From the NCBI GenBank assembly GCA_002085445.1, contig NBMI01000076.1, forward strand, positions 1-43,413: 43,413 nucleotides of DNA. Reading direction: 5' to 3'. Shown here piece after piece: positions 9,399 through 16,529 of this stretch. Numbering within the stretch: position 1 is the first letter of the stretch; each line of letters opens with the position of its first letter. This DNA is from Candidatus Parabeggiatoa sp. nov. 2. GTDB lineage: Bacteria; Pseudomonadota; Gammaproteobacteria; Beggiatoales; Beggiatoaceae. A program made the position numbers and the translations under genes. The notes beneath the pieces are model-generated. The model searched no databases and was not told the DNA's origin. It saw only the letters and a list, made by a program, of their open reading frames with translations.

Positions 9399-10337
9399 AT
9401 GAATGCCTCTATTACAGATATTCCGGGCATCCGCGTAGGCCATTTTACAAATAGCGAATGTGCTACCGGTTGCACAGTAGTAATATGTGAAAATGGCGCG
9501 ACTTGCGGAGTCGATATCCGAGGAGGCGCACCCGGAACGCGAGAAACGGCTATCCTTGCGCCCCATAGTCTTGTCCAGAAAGTAAACGCGATCTTATTGA
9601 CAGGAGGTAGTGCGTTTGGCCTCGCGGCCGCCGATGGTGTTATGAGGTATTGTGACGAAAAAGGTTATGGGTTCGGCATGAGTACCAGAAAAATCCCTAT
9701 CGTTCCAGCGGCCGTTATATACGACTTTTACTTTGGCGCACAAGACTGTGCTCCAAAGGCACAAGATGGTTATGAAGCCTGTTTACAAGCTTCAACCGCA
9801 AAAGTCGCGCTAGGAAATGTTGGCGCTGGCACAGGTGCATTAGTTGGCAAAGTCTGTGGCATACAACAAGCCATGCGCGGAGGACTGGGATCGGCCGGGA
9901 CACGATTTGAGAATGGCCTGATTATAGGCGTTATTGTCGTTGTGAATACCTTTGGAGACGTGAGAAACTATGAAGACAATAGAATTATCGCCGGCGCAAG
10001 AACAACTGATGGCAACAACTTTATTGATACAGTCAAATACTTCATGGACGGACATTCAGCCGCAACCAATCACCCCTCTAACACCCTAATCGGCGTTGCA
10101 GCAACCAATGCTAACCTTAGCAAAGCCGAACTAACCAAAGTCGCCCAAATGGCACAAACCGGTGTGTCGCAAGTCATCACGCCAGCGCATACCATGTATG
10201 ACGGCGATACGTTTTTCGCCTTAGCAACCGGTGAAATTGAGGCGGATGTCAATCTGGTTGGCATTGCAACCGCTGAACTGGTTAAAAAAGCAATCCGATT
10301 TTCAGTGAACAGTGATCAGGAGTCCAAACGACGCTAA
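9399..10337 (+). CDS. P1 family (DmpA-like) self-processing aminopeptidase
   Basis: The 312-residue protein belongs to the N-terminal-nucleophile family of L-aminopeptidase/D-esterases and beta-peptidyl aminopeptidases. Typical blocks are VDIRGGAPGTRET (38-50), LLTGGSAFGLAAADGVMRY, GNVGAGTGALVGK (139-151) and SNTLIGVAATNANLSKAEL. By family knowledge, self-cleavage occurs between Asn and Thr; here N228 and T229 are intact, so the enzyme should mature into two chains. It has no signal peptide. A heptamer array abuts the start and no Shine-Dalgarno sequence is seen. Its neighbours are a broken ATP-grasp ligase, a PLP decarboxylase and a PanC-like ligase, which suggests a role in making or trimming an amide-linked small molecule, though the link is by position only. 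Confidence 0.88.
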   Translation: MNASITDIPGIRVGHFTNSECATGCTVVICENGATCGVDIRGGAPGTRETAILAPHSLVQKVNAILLTGGSAFGLAAADGVMRYCDEKGYGFGMSTRKIPIVPAAVIYDFYFGAQDCAPKAQDGYEACLQASTAKVALGNVGAGTGALVGKVCGIQQAMRGGLGSAGTRFENGLIIGVIVVVNTFGDVRNYEDNRIIAGARTTDGNNFIDTVKYFMDGHSAATNHPSNTLIGVAATNANLSKAELTKVAQMAQTGVSQVITPAHTMYDGDTFFALATGEIEADVNLVGIATAELVKKAIRFSVNSDQESKRR

Positions 10338-10368
10338 AGTTTCGCGGAGCGAAACTTTAGCGTCGTTT
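10326..10368. terminator. strong hairpin at the end of the P1 peptidase gene
   Basis: A perfect 20-bp stem (right arm GCGAAACTTTAGCGTCGTTT) with loop GGA is followed by T residues. The gene's final codons and TAA lie in the left arm. It fits a rho-independent terminator. Confidence 0.75.
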
Positions 10369-10374
10369 TTAGTT

Positions 10375-10870
10375 TGGCAGTTGCCCACCACCAACAGCTA
10401 AAGCAGTTGTCTGAAAGCTTAAGTACCCTGAAGGGCACTGCAAGAGGCTCAGTAGGCTTTAGCCTACTTTCGCTTTTAGACAACGGCTTTAGCCGTTGGC
10501 GTTGGGGTGGTATCGAAACTTCCGCTTTACTGCACTAGTACTCTGTCAATGTTCGTTCTATTGACGGGTAACAGGAGTAGCCCGGTTTTAACTTGGCACG
10601 GCCATTAATTCTCTGGCACTGTCAAACTAAAGTTTGGACTCCTGCCAAACTAAAGTTTGGACTCCTAGGCACACCCTAAAAAACCAAGGTGTCTAAAACC
10701 TTTTGGTTTTGAGGGCCAGGTTGGCGAATTGATGTTCAGGCAAAAGTTTCCGTTGCGGAAACTTTTGCCTGAAAGGCTATTCACATTCAACCCCTACGGG
10801 GTTGGGCCCCTCCCCGGCCCTTCCCCCAGGTTTCACCTGGGGCTATTCACATTTTACCCCTACGGGGTAA
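10375..10870. repeat. mosaic of palindromic repeats
   Basis: This is about 0.5 kb of stacked palindromes and no gene. It holds AGTAGGC-TTTA-GCCTACT (10451-10468), CAACGGC-TTTA-GCCGTTG (10481-10498), an ACTTCCGC...TGCACTAG end like the element at 27704-27876, CCAAAC-TAAA-GTTTGG (10645-10660), an 18-bp stem hairpin (10735-10773), and a CAACCCC-TAC-GGGGTTG / CCCCAGGT module (about 10785-10870) shared with 25920-25960 and 30078-30312. Confidence 0.75.
10735..10773. terminator. 18-bp stem hairpin (TTCAGGCAAAAGTTTCCG)
   Basis: A perfect 18-bp stem with loop TTG is present. A related hairpin with CTAAAG in the stem lies at 34391-34430. No gene ends directly before it, so it is more likely a repeat than a terminator. 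Confidence 0.4.
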
Positions 10871-10888
10871 AGCGGGAAAACAGTTGAT

Positions 10889-11539
10889 TTGATTAATGGC
10901 CCTATCGATAAAAACTTGCTACTTGGACAAGTGGGACACACCCTGATATTAAAATTGATTACCTTATTTTGTGACAAAATGACTCTTAAGCCCAAAAAAA
11001 GCCTTAACGTTTTTATACACACGCTTCATCTTAGCGCGTTAAAATTGACCGCTTCAAGCCACATTAGCGACATAGAACTGTTCAAGTCACAACTAAACGA
11101 ATATCCAGAAAGGGCACTTCTGCTTGTTGATAGCGATGACTACATCATTCTCAATCATTACCCAGATCAAGATTACCTTGATTACCTGATGGATATTGGT
11201 ATCGGCACACGAAATATATTGATACCAGCCACTCAGGGAGAATCGCTGTCGGACAATGTGCTAAAGGATGAGCAACTATTGACGTTTCTACGAAAGCTAG
11301 GAGAAACGGAAAACCAGGTCGTGCTTCATCCCTACATGAGTACGCCGGCTGAAGCTGAAATCGCCTCTAAAATCAATGCGACCGTCAATGGGCCGCCCCC
11401 CGAATTGGCGATGAAAATCAATAGCAAAATCTATTTGCCCTCTCTTCTACATGAGTTAGCACTCCCCATACCTGAATATAAAATAGCAAATTCGGTTACC
11501 GTTATAGAGACGGCTAAACAAAGTCGAAAAAATGTATGA
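10889..11539 (+). CDS. ATP-grasp peptide ligase (PGM1-like), N-terminal fragment
   Basis: The frame encodes the pre-ATP-grasp domain (VDSDDYIILNHYPDQDYLDY, then VVLHPYMSTPAEAEIASKIN) and the start of the ATP-grasp fold (PELAMKINSKIYLPSLLHEL, IPEYKIANSV). It ends at TGA where the ATP-binding beta-strand with its lysine and the glycine-rich loop should follow. The next frame (11532) resumes later in the same fold, so roughly 40-60 residues appear to be missing and the reading frame shifts. The first 30 residues from TTG 10889 are doubtful; ATG 10979 is an alternative start. I read the pair as one inactivated gene. It could be two coupled chains (ATGTATGA overlap), but the missing ATP-binding core argues against an active enzyme. 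Confidence 0.65.
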   Translation: MINGPIDKNLLLGQVGHTLILKLITLFCDKMTLKPKKSLNVFIHTLHLSALKLTASSHISDIELFKSQLNEYPERALLLVDSDDYIILNHYPDQDYLDYLMDIGIGTRNILIPATQGESLSDNVLKDEQLLTFLRKLGETENQVVLHPYMSTPAEAEIASKINATVNGPPPELAMKINSKIYLPSLLHELALPIPEYKIANSVTVIETAKQSRKNV

Positions 11540-12080
11540 AGTTTTATGTTCTCAAAATATCCAATATCTTATGAGTTCTGATTCTATACAAGAATTAGGC
11601 ATGACCGATCAGATATTGGATGATAAACTGGAACATCACGGAAATACCTATCCCTCATCGGCCACTCAACTTGATAAAATCAAGTCTTATTCTCACCGTA
11701 TCGGTGAAAAACTGCAATCTCAAGGATATAAAGGATTATTGGGCATTGATCTTATAGAAACGCTTGATGGAAACGTATTTGTTGTCGATATTAATGGACG
11801 TGCCAACGCCTCTAGTTTTGGACTCAATGTTATAGGCAAACTCTTTCCTGACTCGTACCAACAAAAACATTTTAAAATATTAACCCACATAAATGTCGGT
11901 AAAAAAGTCACCTTTGCCGAATTGAAAGAGATTCTTGGAAAAGAGACTCTTTTTGATAAACAAACCGGGCAAGGCTTCATACCATACAATACTGGTTTTC
12001 TTCAGTGGGGAAAACTGAGTGCTATTGTCATAGCAAATACGCAACGAGAAGCAAATAGGTTATCGTTCGTTCGTTTGTAG
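11532..12080 (+). CDS. ATP-grasp peptide ligase (PGM1-like), C-terminal fragment
   Basis: The frame carries the catalytic end of an ATP-grasp enzyme: GMTDQILDDKLEHHGNTYPS, then YKGLLGIDLIETLDGNVFVVDINGRAN with the metal-binding Asp/Asn residues, and a PGM1-type C-terminal region ending near NTGFLQWGKLSAIVIANTQREA. It overlaps the previous frame by 8 bases. The stop codon is supplied by a TTTGTAGTA repeat, so the last residues may be foreign. In PGM1-type systems such ligases join amino acids or peptides. Taken with the N-terminal fragment, this is most likely a pseudogene. Confidence 0.65.
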   Translation: MYEVLCSQNIQYLMSSDSIQELGMTDQILDDKLEHHGNTYPSSATQLDKIKSYSHRIGEKLQSQGYKGLLGIDLIETLDGNVFVVDINGRANASSFGLNVIGKLFPDSYQQKHFKILTHINVGKKVTFAELKEILGKETLFDKQTGQGFIPYNTGFLQWGKLSAIVIANTQREANRLSFVRL

Positions 12081-12215
12081 TAGGCGATTTATCGCCTCAC
12101 TTTGGACTCCAACTAAAGCCAAAGCTAAAGCTTTGGACTCCAACTAAATATTATTTTGTTTTAGTGCCCTTTAGGGTACTTGAGCTTTAAGCCATGAGCT
12201 TTAGCTCATGGCTTA
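12074..12215. repeat. hairpin repeats between ATP-grasp fragment and decarboxylase
   Basis: AGGCGA-TTTA-TCGCCT is followed by AAAGCTTTGGACTCCAA units and a long perfect hairpin at 12188-12215 (arms TAAGCCATGAGC, loop TTTA). Confidence 0.8.
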
Positions 12216-12257
12216 ATTTGCAACTCTAATGACTAAAAACGGAAGGCTAATAATTCT

Positions 12258-13523
12258 ATGAATTCTTTTGAAAACAAAGATGGCATCTTAACAGCAGGAA
12301 ACGTTAACGTATTAACTCTTGTCAAAGAGTATGGAACGCCATTATATGTTTATGATCTTGAAATTATCAGAAAACAGTACGAAGCATTAAAACGCTCAAT
12401 TCCTGTCGAAGTAAAAATATTCTATGCCATGAAGGCTAATCCGAATCCCAGCGTTTGCTCATTTCTACGTTCACTAGGGGTGGGCGCAGAGATCGCTTCT
12501 TCGGGAGAACTCTATCTTGCCTTAAAGACGGGATTTTCTGGAAAAGATATCATCTATAATAGCCCCGGCAAAACGGACGAAGATATACAATATGCCATCA
12601 GCAATGGCGTTCACTTCATTAACGTTGAAGCGCTGGATGAACTCTATCGCATTGATGCCATTGCAAAAAATGAACGTCGCCCAGTTAAAGTGTGTGTGAG
12701 AGTCAACCCTATACGCGCTGTCACGAAAGTTAAAATGCAAACGGGTGGCGGTTCACAAAAATTAGGCATAGATGAAGAAAAGATTGAAACCGTCATAGAA
12801 ACGGCATTAAAGCTTAATTGGATTGAACTACAAGGAATACATGTTTATGTCGGTTCACAAATCCTTGAGCAGGGCGTGTTACTAGAAAACATAGACAATA
12901 CGCTGCAAATTGCCGCCCGTACTGCTAAGCAATTTGGCTTTCCCCTAAAATGTATCAACTTTGGTGGTGGGCTAGGCGTACCCTACGAGGAATCTGAGCC
13001 AGAGTTTGAAGTGGAAAAGTTTGGCAAAGGGTTAACGGCACTCATTCGCAAAGCCTCTCAAGAATATGAGTTATCCGAGACTTGCTTTATTTTAGAACCG
13101 GGTAGATTCCTTGTCTCATATGCGGGTATTTTTTTGACGAAGGTGATTAGCATGAAAGAATCCAGAGGTAAAAAGTATACCGTTGTCGATGGGGGGATAA
13201 ATCATGCTTTTTTACCTATTAGAATGAATAGGAAATATCCAACGGCTATCGCCAATAAGATGAATCTGCCTTCCGACAAATCCACCATTATTGGTGGGCC
13301 TTTATGCACAAGCATGGATGTTTTTACCAATGAGGTAGAATTACCTCAGGTAGAACTCAACGATATTATCAGTATTTTTAACTCAGGCGCTTACGGATTT
13401 TCGGCCAGCTTGTTGTATTTTCTCAGCGCAGCCATGCCCGCCGAAGTGGTTGTCCAAAATGGCAAGCATTTTTTAGCAAGACGTCGAGGAAAAAAAGAGG
13501 ATTTTATGTTAAATTGTAAATGA
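12258..13523 (+). CDS. PLP-dependent fold-III decarboxylase (LysA/BtrK-like)
   Basis: This 421-residue member of the ornithine/diaminopimelate/arginine decarboxylase family 2 has K59 in YAMKANPNP as the PLP lysine. HVYVGSQ (H195), FGGGLGVPY for phosphate binding, EPGR (280-283), catalytic C350 in GGPLCTSMD and GAYGFS (377-382) are also present. All active-site motifs are intact. Its pattern, including VGSQILEQGVLLEN, looks closer to the pathway-specific BtrK type, which decarboxylates a carrier-bound glutamyl group, than to housekeeping LysA; this is a judgement by eye. GGAAGG lies upstream of the ATG. Together with the following PanC-like ligase it could supply an amine or beta-amino acid for amide formation. 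Confidence 0.85.
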   Translation: MNSFENKDGILTAGNVNVLTLVKEYGTPLYVYDLEIIRKQYEALKRSIPVEVKIFYAMKANPNPSVCSFLRSLGVGAEIASSGELYLALKTGFSGKDIIYNSPGKTDEDIQYAISNGVHFINVEALDELYRIDAIAKNERRPVKVCVRVNPIRAVTKVKMQTGGGSQKLGIDEEKIETVIETALKLNWIELQGIHVYVGSQILEQGVLLENIDNTLQIAARTAKQFGFPLKCINFGGGLGVPYEESEPEFEVEKFGKGLTALIRKASQEYELSETCFILEPGRFLVSYAGIFLTKVISMKESRGKKYTVVDGGINHAFLPIRMNRKYPTAIANKMNLPSDKSTIIGGPLCTSMDVFTNEVELPQVELNDIISIFNSGAYGFSASLLYFLSAAMPAEVVVQNGKHFLARRRGKKEDFMLNCK

Positions 13524-13590
13524 CAGGAGTCCAAGATTTATCTTGGCAGGAGTCCAAGATTTATCTTGGACGTCAGGAGTCCAAGATTTG
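13523..13590. repeat. CCAAGA-TTTA-TCTTGG hairpin repeats
   Basis: Two full copies and one half copy of AGGAGTCCAAGATTTATCTT lie between the decarboxylase and the PanC-like gene. The first palindrome is at 13531-13546. More copies are at 15188-15300 and 39263-39320. Confidence 0.85.
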
Positions 13591-13596
13591 AATACC

Positions 13597-14535
13597 ATGA
13601 AAATTATAGAATCAGCTTCTCAAGCAAGCGTCTATGTCGCCGATATCAAGGCGAGTGGACAAACAATAGGCTTTGTGCCAACACTGGGGGGATTACACAA
13701 AGGACATCAATTGCTCATGCAAAAGGCGCGTGAAGAAAACGATGTCACCCTCATTAGTCTCTTCTTGAACCCGATGCAGTTTAGGAAGAAACAGTTTCTC
13801 GAATATCCAAGCGATTTTGAGCTGGATAAGCTCATTGCAAAAGAAATGAATGTGGACATGATTTTTCATCCCACTGTGGAAGAAATGTACCAACATGTCA
13901 CACAGATAGACTCTTTTTTCAAGTTCCAACAACAGGAATTTACGCAGCGTCACCTTGAACATTTCGTGGTTGAAGAAAAAAACCAGCATGGGATTGATAA
14001 CTTAATCCGAGTGCCCTCAAGTCTCGTTTATCAATTAGATGGAAAGATACACCCTTGGTTTTTTGACGCTTCTGCCACAATCGTCTATAGATTATTCAAA
14101 ATCTTGCAGCCAAATCGCGCCTATTTTGGCGAAAAAGATATTCAGCAACTCGCCATCATCACGAAAATGGCCGAAGCCCGTTTTCCTGATATCGAGGTAG
14201 TCGGTGTACCAACACGCCGAGATGCTGACAATTTAGCGTTTAGTTCAAGAAACGTTCTACTTTCCGCCGAACAACGTCAATCCGCCCTCAGCGTTTATCG
14301 CGCCATCAAGCACGGAGAAAACCTTATTAAGGAAGGTGAAACAGATGCCGATATCGTGTTGAACACGATGACAGAAATCATAGAAGCGCAACCTCTCGTA
14401 AAAATAGACTACATAGACATTGTTGATAACAAGTCTTTAGAATCCGTCAAACGAGTAAGTGATGATATCATTTTATACGTGGCATTTTTCCTCAATGGCA
14501 TAAGACTCACAGATACTATTATTGTTAAAGTGTAA
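13597..14535 (+). CDS. divergent pantoate--beta-alanine ligase-like enzyme
   Basis: The 312-residue protein has the PanC ATP-binding core: GFVPTLGGLHKGHQLL (HxGH at 34-37), LFLNPMQF (Q61), FGEKDIQQL (178-185) and NLAFSSRN. It differs from true PanC in two ways. About 30 extra residues follow the HPTVEEMY segment, and the conserved RPGHFRG motif is replaced by IHPWFFDA (151-158), so the acceptor side is rebuilt. By family knowledge PanC adenylates pantoate and joins it to beta-alanine; here the acid or the amine may differ. ATG 13597 is chosen because the upstream frame runs through repeats. It is likely co-transcribed with the decarboxylase, about 70 bases apart. Confidence 0.8.
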   Translation: MKIIESASQASVYVADIKASGQTIGFVPTLGGLHKGHQLLMQKAREENDVTLISLFLNPMQFRKKQFLEYPSDFELDKLIAKEMNVDMIFHPTVEEMYQHVTQIDSFFKFQQQEFTQRHLEHFVVEEKNQHGIDNLIRVPSSLVYQLDGKIHPWFFDASATIVYRLFKILQPNRAYFGEKDIQQLAIITKMAEARFPDIEVVGVPTRRDADNLAFSSRNVLLSAEQRQSALSVYRAIKHGENLIKEGETDADIVLNTMTEIIEAQPLVKIDYIDIVDNKSLESVKRVSDDIILYVAFFLNGIRLTDTIIVKV

Positions 14536-14537
14536 AA

Positions 14538-14563
14538 TAATGAAAAATGAAAAATGAAAAATG
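14538..14563. repeat. heptamer tandem repeat ATGAAAA
   Basis: Three copies directly follow the PanC-like stop codon, as after panB. Confidence 0.8.
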
Positions 14564-14571
14564 GGTTGTGA

Positions 14572-14784
14572 ATGACTCATTTTATAAACAATTCAATCAC
14601 CGGCTCGCATTTTCATTTTCACGGTTTTAAAATAGTTCCGTATGTATCAATCGGGCGTTCAATGAGCGGGAAAGGCGAAATGATAGCGGAAAAATGGGAA
14701 TGGATAATAATTGCTACAAATAAAAACGGATTGTTACAAGTCCCAATGACCAATAACCCATTTTCCACCCGCTATTTGCAATGA
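14572..14784 (+). CDS. doubtful small ORF, 70 residues
   Basis: It opens with ATG after a heptamer array and ends in a period-14 ACCAATT / ACCAATG array. The sequence (MTHFINNSITGSHFHFHGFK...) has no recognisable family and no Shine-Dalgarno sequence. It may be a short remnant or chance. Confidence 0.2.
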   Translation: MTHFINNSITGSHFHFHGFKIVPYVSIGRSMSGKGEMIAEKWEWIIIATNKNGLLQVPMTNNPFSTRYLQ

Positions 14785-14825
14785 CCAATTACCAATGACC
14801 AATTACCAATTATCAATCTTGTAAT

Positions 14826-15191
14826 ATGTTGACAGAAATCCGCTTAAAGCAGGATGAAGATAGAAAACACTGGTTTCAAGACGAGTATTTTGACTTGTTT
14901 ACTTGGCAGGATGCCACTGGCGAAATAACAAGTTTTCAACTCTGTTATGATCGTTTAGGAGAAGAACGAGTCATTTCTTGGGATTGTGAAAGAGGTTTTG
15001 GGCATTATCGTGTTGATGATGGAGAATCGTCACCTCACAAAAATATGAGCCCAGTGTTTGTTAAAAATGGGGTATTTTCCTCTGAGGAAGTGCTGCATAG
15101 ATTTGTACCGTCAAGCAAACAGATAAGCCAAGACATCCGCAACTTTGTGATACAAAAACTGACTGAACATAAGCAGCTACACCCAGGATAG
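14826..15191 (+). CDS. conserved hypothetical protein, 121 residues
   Basis: A compact soluble protein begins MLTEIRLKQDEDRKHWFQDEY and contains FDLFTW, a FQLCYDRLGEERVISWDCERGFGHYRVDDGE core and a C-terminal helix. The pattern is that of a small conserved family seen across bacteria without known function, as far as I can tell. No signal peptide or membrane segment is present. It is preceded by an ACCAATT-type array and followed by CCAAGA-TTTA-TCTTGG repeats, so it stands alone. Confidence 0.7.
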   Translation: MLTEIRLKQDEDRKHWFQDEYFDLFTWQDATGEITSFQLCYDRLGEERVISWDCERGFGHYRVDDGESSPHKNMSPVFVKNGVFSSEEVLHRFVPSSKQISQDIRNFVIQKLTEHKQLHPG

Positions 15192-15300
15192 GAATCCAAG
15201 ATTTATCTTGGCAAGGAGTCCAAACTTTAGTTTGGCAGGAGTCCAAGATTTATCTTGGCAGGCAAGGAGTCCAAGATTTATCTTGGCAGAAGTCCAAGAG
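15188..15300. repeat. mixed CCAAGA-TTTA-TCTTGG and CCAAAC-TTTA-GTTTGG repeats
   Basis: Four hairpin units share the GGAGTCCAA flank; one unit has the CCAAAC stem while the others have CCAAGA. This side-by-side pair of stem variants shows matched changes in both arms. Confidence 0.85.
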
Positions 15301-15417
15301 TTGTATTTGTTTCTATTTTTTTGTACAATGCCGCCTCGTTGTCAGGTTGCTCTAATGTCGTGTAATTATTTTCACTCAACCAACACAACTTTTATAAGCC
15401 TATTCTAGGCAATCATT

Positions 15418-15496
15418 TTTCATTTTTCAGTCTTCATTTTTCATTCTTCATTCTATTAGGCAATCATTTTTCAGTCTTCATTTTTCACTCTTCATT
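15418..15496. repeat. CATTTTT / CATTCTT / CAGTCTT heptamer array
   Basis: About eleven period-7 units with one internal duplication (GGCAATCATTTTTCAGTCTT) lie upstream of the secreted-protein gene. Here, unlike at 9399, a real Shine-Dalgarno sequence follows the array. Confidence 0.8.
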
Positions 15497-15512
15497 ATAA
15501 TCGGAGGACTTT

Positions 15513-16379
15513 ATGTTCCGTTTTCTTGTCATACTACTTGTTTTGACTTTAACGCCCACCTTCCTATACGCGGAAGGGTGTGACACGCCGGCCAAATGCT
15601 ACGCGCAGACGATTGACGAGCTAAAAGCGGCACGCGCTGAGATAGCGGCTGCTGTTGATAAGCTCATTGCCAAATACGAAGCGACGGCGGTGCTAGAAGA
15701 AACGACGCAAGCCTTGGTGAAGCAATACGAGACGCGACTCAAGCAAATTGAGGAAGCGTACACACAAAAATTGGCTGCGACTTCCAAAATAGCCGATCTC
15801 TCTCTCCACTCGGCACAACAATACGAACAGCAAATCAAGGCGCTCCTAGTTGAACTGCGTGAAAAAACGTTGCCCAAACTCATCGTTGCCATCAGTGCTT
15901 CAAGCAAGGGCGACGTAGGCATTGGCACTAAAACTCCCAGTGCCAAACTGGAAGTTGTTGGCAAAGTCAAAGCCAATAACATCGGAAGCATATTCATACG
16001 CTGGGGCAATGCCACCGCGCCGGAAGGCACAACATTGCTTTATTCGGGGTTTGGCTTTAATGGACATTACACCCACAAAGGTAGTGGTGCCGAAGCGATT
16101 TGCATGAAATCAGGTGATCCCGGTGCGTCGGGGCCCGGTAGTTCCCACGGAGACTTGCTTTATCCGCTCGGAACAGGTGGTGCGCCTATGCCTCCTGGCA
16201 TCCCAGCACAAAAAGAATTAAAGTGTGCTGTTTGTTATGCAGAAGGCCCATCGTTTGAGATGTGGGGGAGTTGGACTTGCCCGAAAGGATGGCGGGCCGC
16301 TTATACCGGTTATGGGATGGGGGCTTATTCTGGCCATGAGAATCAATCAAACCGGCATTGTGCAACGTCTAGCGCTTGA
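15513..16379 (+). CDS. secreted coiled-coil protein with collagen-C4-like Cys-rich C-terminus
   Basis: The 288-residue protein starts with a signal peptide (MFRFLVILLVLTLTPTFLYA, cleavage before EGCDTP). Residues about 30-125 are Ala/Glu/Lys-rich coiled coil. A GDVGIGTKTPSAKLEVVGKV segment follows, a short beta motif common in fibre-type surface proteins. The last about 130 residues begin FIRWGNATAPEGTTLLYSG and contain ICMKSGDPG, CAVCYAEG, WTCPKGWRAAYTGY and a final Cys. They look like the C-terminal domain of sponge short-chain collagen C4-like proteins. GGAGG lies 8 bases before the ATG. It is probably exported as a trimeric surface or matrix protein; the domain call is by eye. Confidence 0.7.
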   Translation: MFRFLVILLVLTLTPTFLYAEGCDTPAKCYAQTIDELKAARAEIAAAVDKLIAKYEATAVLEETTQALVKQYETRLKQIEEAYTQKLAATSKIADLSLHSAQQYEQQIKALLVELREKTLPKLIVAISASSKGDVGIGTKTPSAKLEVVGKVKANNIGSIFIRWGNATAPEGTTLLYSGFGFNGHYTHKGSGAEAICMKSGDPGASGPGSSHGDLLYPLGTGGAPMPPGIPAQKELKCAVCYAEGPSFEMWGSWTCPKGWRAAYTGYGMGAYSGHENQSNRHCATSSA

Positions 16380-16423
16380 TTTATTGGTCACCTCTAACCA
16401 TTCTTACCCATTTAGCCAAGAAA

Positions 16424-16449
16424 TTTTTTGATAACAAATTATCAAAAAA
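16424..16449. terminator. hairpin TTTTTTGATAA / TTATCAAAAAA
   Basis: A perfect 11-bp stem with loop CAAA lies 45 bases after the secreted-protein gene. It is bidirectional by symmetry but AT-rich. Confidence 0.55.
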
Positions 16450-16452
16450 AAC

Positions 16453-16478
16453 TTGACATTCTGTTTTATAAGTATAGA
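16453..16478 (+). promoter_or_regulatory. candidate promoter of tnpB
   Basis: A perfect TTGACA (16453-16458) is followed by TATAGA (16473-16478). The 14-base spacing is shorter than the ideal 17, so use is uncertain. Confidence 0.35.
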
Positions 16479-16529
16479 AAAAATACTTTTTAGACCATTA
16501 TATTTTCTTTAGCTACAAAAAACTTAAAA

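Noticed and set aside
12258..13523. Housekeeping diaminopimelate decarboxylase lysA
   Set aside because: The family is right, but the context and BtrK-like pattern make a pathway-specific role more likely; lysA was not assigned.
13543..13596. N-terminal extension of the PanC-like protein
   Set aside because: The frame is open upstream, but only through GAGTCCAAGA repeats; the PanC-type start is at 13597.
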